Positions 28,420 to 36,815 of a DNA stretch of 49,248 bases are shown one piece after another. Source of the stretch: Breznakibacter sp. (GTDB lineage Bacteria > Bacteroidota > Bacteroidia > Bacteroidales > Marinilabiliaceae). A program made the position numbers and the translations under genes. The notes under the pieces are model-generated. The model made no database searches. It was not told the origin of the DNA and was given only the letters and a program-made list of their open reading frames with translations. Within the stretch, counting starts at the first letter, position 1; every line of letters starts with the position of its first letter. The stretch is taken from positions 1-49,248 of the forward strand of contig JAGPHP010000002.1 in NCBI GenBank assembly GCA_018055415.1. The letters are read 5' to 3'.

Positions 28420-29168
28420 TAGAAGTTAAGAATGTTGTCAAACAGTTTGATGGAAAAACTGTTTTAAAGGAGATTAGTTGTCTTTTTGAGAAAGGTAAAA
28501 GTAACTTAATAATTGGACAAAGTGGTTCAGGGAAAACGGTATTGTTAAAGTCAATTGTTGGTTTACATACAGTTGATTCGGGCGATATTTTCTATGATAA
28601 TCGGAGTTTTATTAAAATGTCACCTGACGAAAAGAAGGAGATACGGAAAGAGATTGGGATGTTATTTCAAGGCTCTGCACTTTTTGACTCCTTTACCGTT
28701 GAGGAGAATGTGAGGTTTCCATTAGATATGTTTACAACGATGTCAACATTACAAAAGCGAAAGCAAGTGGATTTTTGCTTAAGTAGAGTAGATTTACATA
28801 ATGTCCATAAATTATATCCATCTGAGATCAGTGGCGGAATGCAAAAGCGCGTTGCAATTGCTCGTGCAATCTCCTTAAATCCTCGTTATCTTTTTTGTGA
28901 TGAACCAAATTCTGGCTTAGATCCTAAAACATCTATCATTATTGATGAATTAATTTATGAAATTACAAGAGAGTATCAAATTACTACAGTTATAAATACG
29001 CATGATATGAATAGTGTTTTGGGTATAGGAGAGAAGATAATTTTTATAAATCAAGGTGAGAAATGTTGGGAAGGCACAAATAAAGAGGTCTTTACCACTT
29101 CAAATGAGAAGTTAAATGATTTTATCTTTGCATCTGATTTTGCAAAATTAATCAAAAATCACATTTAG
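28416..29168 (+). CDS. mlaF: MlaF-family ABC transporter ATPase
   Basis: This 250-residue protein powers the permease encoded just upstream. Walker A is GQSGSGKTVLL, the Q-loop GMLFQGSALFDSFTVEENV, the signature EISGGMQKRVAIARA, Walker B YLFCDEPNSGLD, and the switch His is in INTHDMNS. The GSALFDSLTV-type sequence is typical of MlaF. Its stop is 4 bp from the convergent radA stop; no terminator is visible between them. Confidence 0.92.
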   Translation: MIEVKNVVKQFDGKTVLKEISCLFEKGKSNLIIGQSGSGKTVLLKSIVGLHTVDSGDIFYDNRSFIKMSPDEKKEIRKEIGMLFQGSALFDSFTVEENVRFPLDMFTTMSTLQKRKQVDFCLSRVDLHNVHKLYPSEISGGMQKRVAIARAISLNPRYLFCDEPNSGLDPKTSIIIDELIYEITREYQITTVINTHDMNSVLGIGEKIIFINQGEKCWEGTNKEVFTTSNEKLNDFIFASDFAKLIKNHI

Positions 29169-29172
29169 TGTT

Positions 29173-30537
29173 TTAGGTTAATAGGAAGGCAAATGCTTCT
29201 TCAATTTTGCCAACTTCAATAATCTTGATCTCAGATTTTGGAGTTACTATTTTTTTTGATGATTTTGGGATAACAATCCTTTTGAATCCTAATTTTGAGG
29301 CTTCGCCAATTCGTTGTTCGATTCTAGAAATCGGTCTTATTTCACCAGAAAGACCAATTTCACCAGCAACACAAATGTCACTCGGTATTGGTAAGTCTAG
29401 TGATGAAGATAAAATGGAGGCAACCACTGCTAAATCGATGGATGGATCATTGACTTTTAATCCTCCTGCGATATTTAGAAATACATCTTTCGTTGCTAAT
29501 TTAAATCCAGCTCTTTTTTCCAATACTGCTAAGAGCATGTTTAAACGTTTACTATCGAATCCAGTTGATGATCTTTGCGGTGTCCCGTATGCGGCTGTAG
29601 AAGCCAATGCTTGAACTTCTATAAGGAATGGTCGGAGTCCCTCTACGGCTGCTGCAATTGAAATGCCGCTTAGTGATTCGTTATGGTGTGATAATAGTAG
29701 CTCAGATGGGTTTAAGACCTCTTTTAAGCCACTATTTTCCATTTCAAATATTCCAATCTCCGAAGTAGAGCCAAATCGGTTTTTAATGCTGCGTAGTATT
29801 CGGTAGATGTGATTTCTATCTCCTTCGAACTGAAGAACCACATCAACCATGTGCTCTAATACTTTAGGGCCTGCAATTGATCCCTCTTTATTGATATGGC
29901 CAATTAAAATTACAGGAATATTACGCTGTTTTGCTGTAACAAGAATTCGGTTGGTACACTCTCTTATTTGCGAAACACTTCCAACTGCCGATTCAATTGC
30001 AGGATTATTGAGCGTTTGTATAGAGTCGATAATAACAATTTCTGGGATTAGGTTTTCAATATGTATTAATATCTCCTCAAGGTTTGTTTCGCTAACAACA
30101 TAGCAGTTAGTATCTTTAAACCCTAAACGGTCTGCCCTAAGTTTTATTTGTTGTGGGCTCTCCTCGCCAGAAATATATAGAACTTTTTTGTCGTTCAGAT
30201 TTAATGCAACTTGCAGAACGAGAGTCGATTTCCCAATACCAGGTTCCCCACCCACAAGAATAAGTGAGCCAGGAACGATACCTCCGCCCAACACTCTATC
30301 GAATTCCTGACTAGATGTGTGAATTCTGGACACATCCAATGTAGAAACTTGGCTAATAAGCGTAGGCTTTGATGAAAATATAGAGTTTGAAGCTGATAGA
30401 TTTGTATTGGTTTTGGATTTGGATATCAGCTCTTCGACCATTGTGTTCCACTCTCCACAAACAGAACATTTTCCAACCCATTTTGAGGATTCGCTTCCGC
30501 AATTTTGGCAAAAATAGGATGTTCTGGTCTTGGCCAT
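29173..30537 (-). CDS. radA: DNA repair protein RadA/Sms
   Basis: The 454-residue protein processes branched recombination intermediates. It has a four-Cys zinc finger (Cys10, 13, 24, 27), a RecA-like domain with GGEPGIGKSTL (about 97-107), VVIDSIQTL and the RadA-specific KNRFGSTSEIG, and a Lon-like C-terminal domain (IEVQALA...TAAYGTPQRSS, FLNIAGGLKVNDPSIDLAV, GEIGLSGEIRP). The preceding gene for heptose-phosphate adenylyltransferase ends 1 bp before its start region, so the two are in one operon. Confidence 0.97.
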   Translation of the reverse strand: MAKTRTSYFCQNCGSESSKWVGKCSVCGEWNTMVEELISKSKTNTNLSASNSIFSSKPTLISQVSTLDVSRIHTSSQEFDRVLGGGIVPGSLILVGGEPGIGKSTLVLQVALNLNDKKVLYISGEESPQQIKLRADRLGFKDTNCYVVSETNLEEILIHIENLIPEIVIIDSIQTLNNPAIESAVGSVSQIRECTNRILVTAKQRNIPVILIGHINKEGSIAGPKVLEHMVDVVLQFEGDRNHIYRILRSIKNRFGSTSEIGIFEMENSGLKEVLNPSELLLSHHNESLSGISIAAAVEGLRPFLIEVQALASTAAYGTPQRSSTGFDSKRLNMLLAVLEKRAGFKLATKDVFLNIAGGLKVNDPSIDLAVVASILSSSLDLPIPSDICVAGEIGLSGEIRPISRIEQRIGEASKLGFKRIVIPKSSKKIVTPKSEIKIIEVGKIEEAFAFLLT

Positions 30538-30538
30538 T

Positions 30539-31033
30539 TTAATACCCCTTCTTTATTTTTTCAATAAGCGAAGTTGTAGAGAAGCCATCTACAAAGTCGA
30601 TAGTTTCAACTCGTCCTCCTTTTTCTGTTACGATGTCGTAACCTACAATAGATTCAGGTTTGTAGTCACTGCCTTTTACAAGAATATCTGGTTGAATTAA
30701 TTTAATTAATTCGTAAGGAGTTTCTTCATCAAAAAAGACAACTAGATCAATGAATCCCAATGCTGCTAAGAGCACTGCACGTGAATTTTGATCAACAACA
30801 GGGCGAAGCGGACCTTTAATACGACTTACGGAGTTATCAGTATTTAGTCCAAGAACTAATTTGTGACCAAGTGATGCCGCTTTTGCCAAATACTCGACAT
30901 GTCCTCGATGCAGAATATCAAAGCACCCATTGGTGAAAACTATTTCATTATTATTTGATTGCCAAAGAGATACTAATCCTTTTGCAGTATCATGGTTTAC
31001 TATTTTATCGAGAATGTTTTGATAGTGATTCAT
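30539..31033 (-). CDS. rfaE2: D-glycero-beta-D-manno-heptose-1-phosphate adenylyltransferase (RfaE2/HldE C-terminal type)
   Basis: A 164-residue nucleotidyltransferase of the cytidylyltransferase superfamily that makes ADP-heptose for lipopolysaccharide core. Motifs are FTNGCFDILHRGHVEYL (with HxGH), LVLGLNTDNSVSRIKGPLRPV, DQNSRAVLLAALGFID, and ILVKGSDYKPESIVG with DFVDGFSTTSLI. The kinase half of bifunctional HldE is absent. It starts 46 bp after a terminator that separates it from panD. Confidence 0.93.
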   Translation of the reverse strand: MNHYQNILDKIVNHDTAKGLVSLWQSNNNEIVFTNGCFDILHRGHVEYLAKAASLGHKLVLGLNTDNSVSRIKGPLRPVVDQNSRAVLLAALGFIDLVVFFDEETPYELIKLIQPDILVKGSDYKPESIVGYDIVTEKGGRVETIDFVDGFSTTSLIEKIKKGY

Positions 31034-31045
31034 CGTTGCTATTCA

Positions 31046-31073
31046 ATTAAAAACGCCTCCATTGAGAGGCGTT
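31046..31073 (-). terminator. Rho-independent terminator of panD
   Basis: AACGCCTC (31052-31059) pairs with GAGGCGTT (31066-31073), loop of six, GC-rich; on the minus strand it runs into GTTTTTAATT. It starts 7 bases past the panD stop. Confidence 0.9.
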
Positions 31074-31079
31074 ATTTGT

Positions 31080-31430
31080 CTAAACGAGTTTGTTAGTTTG
31101 GGTATCGGGAAAGACAAAAGTTGGTTTAAAACTTTTTGCTTCCTCAAAATCAAGTGATCCATAAGCAATAATAATTACAACATCACCAACTGCTACTTTG
31201 CGTGCAGCAGCACCATTAAGGCAAATTACACCACTGCCACGTTCACCCTTGATAACGTAAGTTTCAAGACGTTCGCCATTATTGTTATTGACCACCTGAA
31301 CCTTTTCGTTTTCAATAATGTTAGCAGCTTCCATTAAGTCTAAATCAATGGTAATACTTCCAACATAATTTAGATTAGCTTCAGTAACTGTTACATTGTG
31401 TAGTTTTGATTTTACAACATCAATTCTCAT
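31080..31430 (-). CDS. panD: Aspartate 1-decarboxylase proenzyme
   Basis: The 116-residue proenzyme makes beta-alanine for pantothenate/CoA. It cleaves itself between Gly24 and Ser25 (NYVGSITID), leaving the pyruvoyl cofactor on Ser25. Other motifs are [32 protein letters not shown] and [20 protein letters not shown]. Length agrees with the family. It follows panC by 63 bp on the same strand, so the last two enzymes of pantothenate synthesis are together. Confidence 0.96.
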   Translation of the reverse strand: MRIDVVKSKLHNVTVTEANLNYVGSITIDLDLMEAANIIENEKVQVVNNNNGERLETYVIKGERGSGVICLNGAAARKVAVGDVVIIIAYGSLDFEEAKSFKPTFVFPDTQTNKLV

Positions 31431-31493
31431 ACTATAGAAATTATATTCAGCTCTCTGTTCAGATTATATGTAACTATTTATTTATCAATAAGT

Positions 31494-32333
31494 TTAGTAA
31501 GTGATATTATCAATCAATCGAATTTTACCGGCATATACCGCGATACAACCAACAATGTAATCTACATCACTCCAATTTGAGATTGGCATTAGTGTATATC
31601 CATTGCAAATCTCAAAATACTCAACTTTTAGGTCGTTATCTTTTTCAATTGATGTAATTACCCAATTCGTAACATCGCCAACACTTTTTGATTTTGCAAA
31701 GGTACGTGATTCAGATAAAGATTTTGCAATAATTGGAACTATTTTTCGATGTTCAGGTGTTAATAAAAGATTTCGTGAACTCATAGCCAAACCATCCTCT
31801 TCACGAATAATTGGACATCCAATAATTTTTATGGCGTAATTATATTGCGAAGCCATCTGTCTTATTATGGCTAATTGTTGAAAATCCTTCTCTCCAAAAT
31901 AGGCGTTATCAGCTGGAACTAAATCAAAAAGGCGGCTCACAACTTGTGCGACACCATTGAAATGACCTGGTCGAAACTTACCCTCCATGCATTTGTCAAT
32001 ATATCCAAAATCAAAGATTCTATTGTCTGGCTCTGGGTAAATTTCTTCAACCGATGGGTAGAAAAGTATATCGCAACTCGCTGATTTTAATAGCTCAATA
32101 TCTTTTTCAAGTGTTCGAGGATAGCGTTTGAGATCGTCGGGATTATTAAATTGATTTGGATTAACAAATAGGGAGACAACTACGATGTCAACATCTTTTT
32201 TTGCCTGATTGACAAGTGAAATATGACCTAAATGTAAGGCGCCCATCGTTGGTACAAAGCCAACCTTTTGACCTGAAGCCTTAATCTTGATAATTTCATT
32301 TTGAAGATCTTTAGCTTTCTCTATGGTATTCAT
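31494..32333 (-). CDS. panC: Pantothenate synthetase (pantoate-beta-alanine ligase)
   Basis: The 279-residue enzyme joins pantoate and beta-alanine with ATP. Motifs: GFVPTMGALHLGHISLV (HxGH), SLFVNPNQFN, YPRTLEKDIELL, CMEGKFRPGHFNGVAQVVSRLF, AYFGEKDFQQL and REEDGLAMSSRN (KMSKS-like). I chose ATG 32331-32333 (MNTIEKAKDLQNEI), which gives the usual length; an ATG 27 codons upstream is in frame but its extra residues are unlike the family and would reach the divergent promoter. Confidence 0.95.
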   Translation of the reverse strand: MNTIEKAKDLQNEIIKIKASGQKVGFVPTMGALHLGHISLVNQAKKDVDIVVVSLFVNPNQFNNPDDLKRYPRTLEKDIELLKSASCDILFYPSVEEIYPEPDNRIFDFGYIDKCMEGKFRPGHFNGVAQVVSRLFDLVPADNAYFGEKDFQQLAIIRQMASQYNYAIKIIGCPIIREEDGLAMSSRNLLLTPEHRKIVPIIAKSLSESRTFAKSKSVGDVTNWVITSIEKDNDLKVEYFEICNGYTLMPISNWSDVDYIVGCIAVYAGKIRLIDNITY

Positions 32334-32421
32334 ACGCTTATGCTTTTGGGAACTTAAAAAATCAAACGGTTGAAAAAAGTCGTCAATATTAAGATGAATA
32401 TTTTTATCCTGCAAATAACAT

Positions 32422-32452
32422 TTTGACTAACCGCTATTTTTTGTTACTTTTG
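32422..32452 (+). promoter_or_regulatory. Canonical Bacteroidota promoter (TTTG-N19-TACTTTTG)
   Basis: TTTG at 32422-32425 and TACTTTTG at 32445-32452 are both perfect to consensus with 19-bp spacing. The leader to the ATG at 32485 is about 28 bases. It drives the glycogen-synthase-like/DUF4270 genes and is the best promoter in the window. Confidence 0.8.
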
Positions 32453-32484
32453 CATAATTTTTCAACGCACACCTAAAAATCACA

Positions 32485-33294
32485 ATGGAGAAAAGCAAGG
32501 TATTATTTATTTCTCAAGAGATTACACCTTATTTGCCAGAGACCGATATTTCTTTGATCGGAAGGAATTTACCGCAGGGCATACAAGAGAGAAGTAAAGA
32601 GATTAGGACTTTTATGCCACGTTTTGGTTGTATCAATGAGCGCAGAAACCAATTACATGAGGTAATTCGTCTCTCTGGTATGAATTTGATAATAAATGAT
32701 ACAGATCATCCATTATTAATAAAAGTTGCCTCAATTCAAGCTGCACGCATGCAGGTATATTTTATCGACAATGAAGATTTCTTCTATAGAAAGGCAACGC
32801 TGTATGACGCTGATGGTAATGAGTTTGAAGATAATGACGAGAGGATAATCTTTTTTGCTAGAGGTGTTTTAGAAACTACCAAAAAATTACGTTGGAGTCC
32901 TGATCTAGTTCATTGTCAGGGTTGGTTTACTGCTTTAGCACCCCTTTATATTAAGCGAGTGATGAATGAGGATCCACATTTTGCGAATAGCAAAGTTATT
33001 TATACCATCTACAATGACGACTTTAAAAGCGTTTTTACCGACGATTTTAAAGAAAAATTGATACTTCCAGGTGTTTTAAAATCGGATCTTGCGGTTTTAG
33101 ATCGTTGCGATTACGTTAGCTTACAAAAGCTAGCTATTAATTTTGCTGATGGGGTAATTTTTGGAAGCGAGACAATAAATAGCGAGTTAGAAAGTTATGT
33201 GAAAGAGAGTGGAATCCCATTTTTAACATTCCAACATCCTGAGAATTACATTGATAGTTATAATGCTTTTTACGATAGAATTCTTAACAAATAG
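32485..33294 (+). CDS. Glycogen/starch-synthase-like GT5 N-terminal half protein, degenerate
   Basis: A 269-residue protein that resembles only the N-terminal Rossmann domain of GT5 glycogen synthases: VLFISQEITPYLPETDISLIG, then PRFG, DNEDFF, and VHCQGWFTALAPLYIK, ending near HPENYIDSYNAFYDRIL. The second (GT1) nucleotide-sugar domain is missing, the K-T-G-G-L ADP-glucose loop reads ETDIS, and the HAHDW site reads HCQGW. It cannot be a normal glycogen synthase, though databases often call such proteins so. It shares a transcript with the DUF4270 gene, which begins 4 bp later. A regulatory or structural role is possible; function unknown. Confidence 0.75.
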   Translation: MEKSKVLFISQEITPYLPETDISLIGRNLPQGIQERSKEIRTFMPRFGCINERRNQLHEVIRLSGMNLIINDTDHPLLIKVASIQAARMQVYFIDNEDFFYRKATLYDADGNEFEDNDERIIFFARGVLETTKKLRWSPDLVHCQGWFTALAPLYIKRVMNEDPHFANSKVIYTIYNDDFKSVFTDDFKEKLILPGVLKSDLAVLDRCDYVSLQKLAINFADGVIFGSETINSELESYVKESGIPFLTFQHPENYIDSYNAFYDRILNK

Positions 33295-33298
33295 ATTG

Positions 33299-34774
33299 AT
33301 GATCTCGATATTTTCAAATAAAATTTCGCTTTTCCTTTTAGTCGGTTTAACAGCACTTCTGTTCAGTTGTAAAGATGATGCCATGTTGGCTGGTAAAGAT
33401 CTATTACCAGAGGAGTATAACCTTAATGGGTATAGCCGAGAGGTGAGTGGTATTATTGCGGAGAATACAACGCGAGATTCTATAAAAAGTGATCAGGTAA
33501 CTTATGCTATACTGGGTGACTTTACTGATGAAATTTTTGGAAAGTCTGTTGGTGCTTTTGTTGGGCAAGTTTATAAAGGAGCCGTTATTGATTCGATCAG
33601 TTTAAATCGTCCCAAATTTTCGGTGGATTCGATGGTGTTCTTATCTGTGCATAATTATGGTGATTGGTATGGATTGGGAAATGAGTCTCATAGAATAAAA
33701 GTTTATGAACTAACAGAAACACTTAGTAATGGGTTGGATGTTTATTATTCTAACTTCAACATGGAGGGGAAATATGACACTACACCTATTGGCGAAGGTG
33801 AACTAAAAGGAAACTCATTAGATAGTGCTTCATGGGTGTTGAATAAATATGTTGACACGCTACGTGTGAAGATACGACAAGATGTGGCAACTCGTTTTTT
33901 TGAGAATTTTACTCGTGAGATGTCTTCAAATAATTCTCAATTTCTTGATTTTTTTAAAGGAATATATATTACTAGCGAATGGAAAACAGGAGATGGGCAG
34001 GGAAGTTTAGTGAGATGTAGGGTGATGGGAAGTACATTAGGTTTAAAATTATATTACAACTATGATGCAGACCCTAGCGATACCGTTAAAGTTCATTACT
34101 CTCATATATTTCCAATTACACGAGATGGTGTAACTTTTAATAAATACGAGCACACCATAAATCCTAACATTAAATTAGATAATCCAGTAACAGATAATCT
34201 TTATGCTCAAGGTATGGCTGGCAGTTATGTAAAAGTTACTCTTCCTGAAGATGACCTAACGGATTATGGTGATTCGTTGAGTATAAATACACCTGGTGAA
34301 CGGGTTGCTTTTTCAAATGTTACTTTAGAGTTTTTTGTTGATACAGCTGCATCAAAGATATCTAGTTATACACTGCCAGATTCATTAACACTTTATCGTT
34401 TTAATGATTATGAAAAGTCTGATATCAATAACGATTTGAGTAACGATAAGATTGAAGCCCCTTTCTATTATGTAAAGGTTGAAGGAGAAACTCCTGTTAA
34501 GATGTATAAACCTGTTATAGGAGGTGCGTTAAATAAGTCAACTTACTCTTATAAATTTACGATTGACAACGAATTTTTTAAACGTATTGTTACTCGAGAT
34601 GATTTAATTGACAAAGATAATCAGCTAGGATTGGGAAATGAAGATGACTTTAAAGTTTTGTATATAGGCCCTAATAATCCTGTACAAAATTTCAGGAGAG
34701 TCATTCTTTATGGTCAAAATCGTACTGATGGTAAGGTTGGTGTGAAAATGAAGATTAGGACTGTTAAATACTGA
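33299..34774 (+). CDS. DUF4270 lipoprotein
   Basis: A 491-residue secreted lipoprotein; the signal peptide ends ALLFSC with Cys22 followed by KDDAM, an acidic surface-export-type signal. The body is beta-rich with the DUF4270 features: an N-terminal ILGDFTDEIFGKSVGAFVGQ block, SISLNRPKF, VYELTETLSNG, FDLK-type strands and the end LNRSYSFKF-like ALNKSTYSYKFTI with RVILYGQN. Start ATG 33299 fits the signal; longer upstream starts overlap the preceding gene. Function unknown; the constant neighbourhood with the half glycogen-synthase and glmS suggests an envelope role. Confidence 0.8.
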   Translation: MISIFSNKISLFLLVGLTALLFSCKDDAMLAGKDLLPEEYNLNGYSREVSGIIAENTTRDSIKSDQVTYAILGDFTDEIFGKSVGAFVGQVYKGAVIDSISLNRPKFSVDSMVFLSVHNYGDWYGLGNESHRIKVYELTETLSNGLDVYYSNFNMEGKYDTTPIGEGELKGNSLDSASWVLNKYVDTLRVKIRQDVATRFFENFTREMSSNNSQFLDFFKGIYITSEWKTGDGQGSLVRCRVMGSTLGLKLYYNYDADPSDTVKVHYSHIFPITRDGVTFNKYEHTINPNIKLDNPVTDNLYAQGMAGSYVKVTLPEDDLTDYGDSLSINTPGERVAFSNVTLEFFVDTAASKISSYTLPDSLTLYRFNDYEKSDINNDLSNDKIEAPFYYVKVEGETPVKMYKPVIGGALNKSTYSYKFTIDNEFFKRIVTRDDLIDKDNQLGLGNEDDFKVLYIGPNNPVQNFRRVILYGQNRTDGKVGVKMKIRTVKY

Positions 34775-34850
34775 TACAACTTTGGAAAGTAAACTAAAGA
34801 GATTAATTTAGTTCTCTAATTAAATCCAATTTTTTAATTGATTCCCTTGT

Positions 34851-36812
34851 ATGAGTAGTGTTTTTCGTAATTTAACGGTTAGTGAAGTTGAGTCTTTAAA
34901 AGTTAATGGTTGTGATGCTACCGATTGGAGTTTGGTGAAAGTGGCCGATTCATTTAACTCACAATGTATTAGAAATGTACAGTTTGAGGGTGAAGTAAAG
35001 ATTGGGAAATTGGGTGAATCTCTGCGAATAGGGGGAGTTTTAAGACGCTCAGGAATTTATAATTCTATTATTGTTGAGAGTTTTATTGGAGATAAGTGTT
35101 TTATTAACAACGTTACTGGAGGACTTGTTCGAGTTGTAGTTGAAGATGGTGTTGTGATTGACAATTGTTATAGCATCGAATGTGACGGCACAACAACATT
35201 TGGTAATGGCACTAAGGTTGCTGTTCTAAATGAAGCTGGAGGCAGAGAGGTTTTGATATTTGATCGTTTATCTGCACAGCTTTCCTATATTCTTACATTT
35301 TATAGATATCAAACATCTGTAATATCAAAAATTGAAACACTAATATCTAAATATGTTCAGTCAAAGCGTTCTCCTAAATCGCTTATTGAAAAAGGTTCTG
35401 TTTTAACGAACTGTCAGAAAATTAAGAATGTTAATATTGGATCATTTGCAATATTAGATTCGGTTCAGAGTTTAAATAATGGAACAATTGTTAGTACCCT
35501 CAATAGACCAACCAAAATAGGTTGTAATGTTATTGCTAAGGATTTTATCTTTTTAAAAGGATCTGTCGTTGAGGATGGCTCCAATTTATCAAAGTGCTTT
35601 GTTGGAGAGTCCACAATAGTTTCAAAAGGTTATAGTGCCGATAATTCTATCTTCCACGCAAATGGTCAGTTCTACAATGGTGAGGCATGCTCTGTATATG
35701 CTGGGGCACATACGGTAACACATCACAAATCTACATTACTTATTGGTGGAGCTTTCTCATTTTATAATGCAGGTAGTGGAACCAATCAGAGCAATCATAT
35801 GTACAAACTTGGTCCTGTACATCAAGGTGTAACTGAGCGAGGAGTTAAAACAGGAAGCGATTCGTATCTGCTTTGGCCCGCACATGTTGGCTCTTTCTCG
35901 GTTGTCTTAGGAAAGCATTACAACCATCCTGATGTTGCAGATCTTCCATTTTCTTATTTGATTGAGAAGGATGGAGAGAGTGTTTTGTTCCCGGGATTGA
36001 ATTTTAAGACCATTGGCAATTATCGCGATGTGCTAAAGTGGAGAAAGAGAGATCAGCGAGATTCGAGCAGTCTAGATGTGATAGATTATGAATTTCCAAA
36101 TTGGTATATTATAGAGAAGTTGGTTAGAGGATTGGCTATTTTAAAATCGATTCAGGCCTCAAAAGAGTCATCACAATATAACTATAAAGGTGTTACAATT
36201 AGTTCGAGTAGCCTTTCTGGTGGGATAAAAATCTATCAGCAAGCAATTGTCTATTATTTGGGTTTAAAATTTGTAAATATCGAGAATCAGTTTGAACGTT
36301 TACTCCTTGATCCTAAAATTGATCTTTTAAAAGATCTATCTATGCCTGAAGTCATTGATTTAGGCGGAATGTTTGCCGATAAAGGGAAGTTAATAATTCG
36401 TTTGGAAGCAAGTTCTACCTATCGATCGATTGATGAACTATTACTTGAGATTAAAGGTTGTAGATTGACATTTAGCTCATTAGATGAGATTTTCTTTATA
36501 CGAAAGTATATATGGGATACATTTGGGCCAAAGGCAACATGGGAGGTGAAATTGAGCGCTTTTTTAAAAGATTTTATTGCAAGTGTCAAGTCTATTCATT
36601 CTGGAATTGTTGCAGATGCAAAGAAAGAGTTCAACAGTGCATCTCGAATAGGATTTGGCATTGATGGTGATGGAGCTGATGTTGAGAATGATTTTTGCAA
36701 AGTCAGAGGTGTTTTTGACTCGATAGATGAGATTAAAGAATTGAATGATCACGAGGAGCAGCTAATAAAAAGGGCTGAGATTTATTTAGTTTCGGTAAGA
36801 AATAACAATTAA
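34851..36812 (+). CDS. DUF4954 protein with left-handed beta-helix
   Basis: A 653-residue cytoplasmic protein without signal peptide. The N-terminal half contains hexapeptide-like repeats (IYNSIIVESFIGDKCFINNV, VVEDGVVIDNCYSIECDG, TTFGNGTKVAVLNEAGGREV), the pattern of a left-handed beta-helix as in sugar-nucleotide acyl- and uridyltransferases; residues around 280-370 carry the highly conserved GAHTVTHHKSTLLIGG and FYNAGSGTNQSNHMYKLGP. The C-terminal third is helical. The family is Bacteroidota-specific and uncharacterised. Its stop is 3 bp from glmS, so a role beside amino-sugar synthesis is a reasonable but untested idea. Confidence 0.8.
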   Translation: MSSVFRNLTVSEVESLKVNGCDATDWSLVKVADSFNSQCIRNVQFEGEVKIGKLGESLRIGGVLRRSGIYNSIIVESFIGDKCFINNVTGGLVRVVVEDGVVIDNCYSIECDGTTTFGNGTKVAVLNEAGGREVLIFDRLSAQLSYILTFYRYQTSVISKIETLISKYVQSKRSPKSLIEKGSVLTNCQKIKNVNIGSFAILDSVQSLNNGTIVSTLNRPTKIGCNVIAKDFIFLKGSVVEDGSNLSKCFVGESTIVSKGYSADNSIFHANGQFYNGEACSVYAGAHTVTHHKSTLLIGGAFSFYNAGSGTNQSNHMYKLGPVHQGVTERGVKTGSDSYLLWPAHVGSFSVVLGKHYNHPDVADLPFSYLIEKDGESVLFPGLNFKTIGNYRDVLKWRKRDQRDSSSLDVIDYEFPNWYIIEKLVRGLAILKSIQASKESSQYNYKGVTISSSSLSGGIKIYQQAIVYYLGLKFVNIENQFERLLLDPKIDLLKDLSMPEVIDLGGMFADKGKLIIRLEASSTYRSIDELLLEIKGCRLTFSSLDEIFFIRKYIWDTFGPKATWEVKLSAFLKDFIASVKSIHSGIVADAKKEFNSASRIGFGIDGDGADVENDFCKVRGVFDSIDEIKELNDHEEQLIKRAEIYLVSVRNNN

Positions 36813-36815
36813 TAT

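Noticed and set aside
32334-32414. N-terminal extension of panC by 27 residues
   Set aside because: The usual pantothenate synthetase length starts at MNTIEKA; the extension has no similarity that I recognise and reaches toward the divergent promoter.
32485-33294. True glycogen synthase (glgA)
   Set aside because: The second glycosyltransferase domain and the KTGGL loop are missing.
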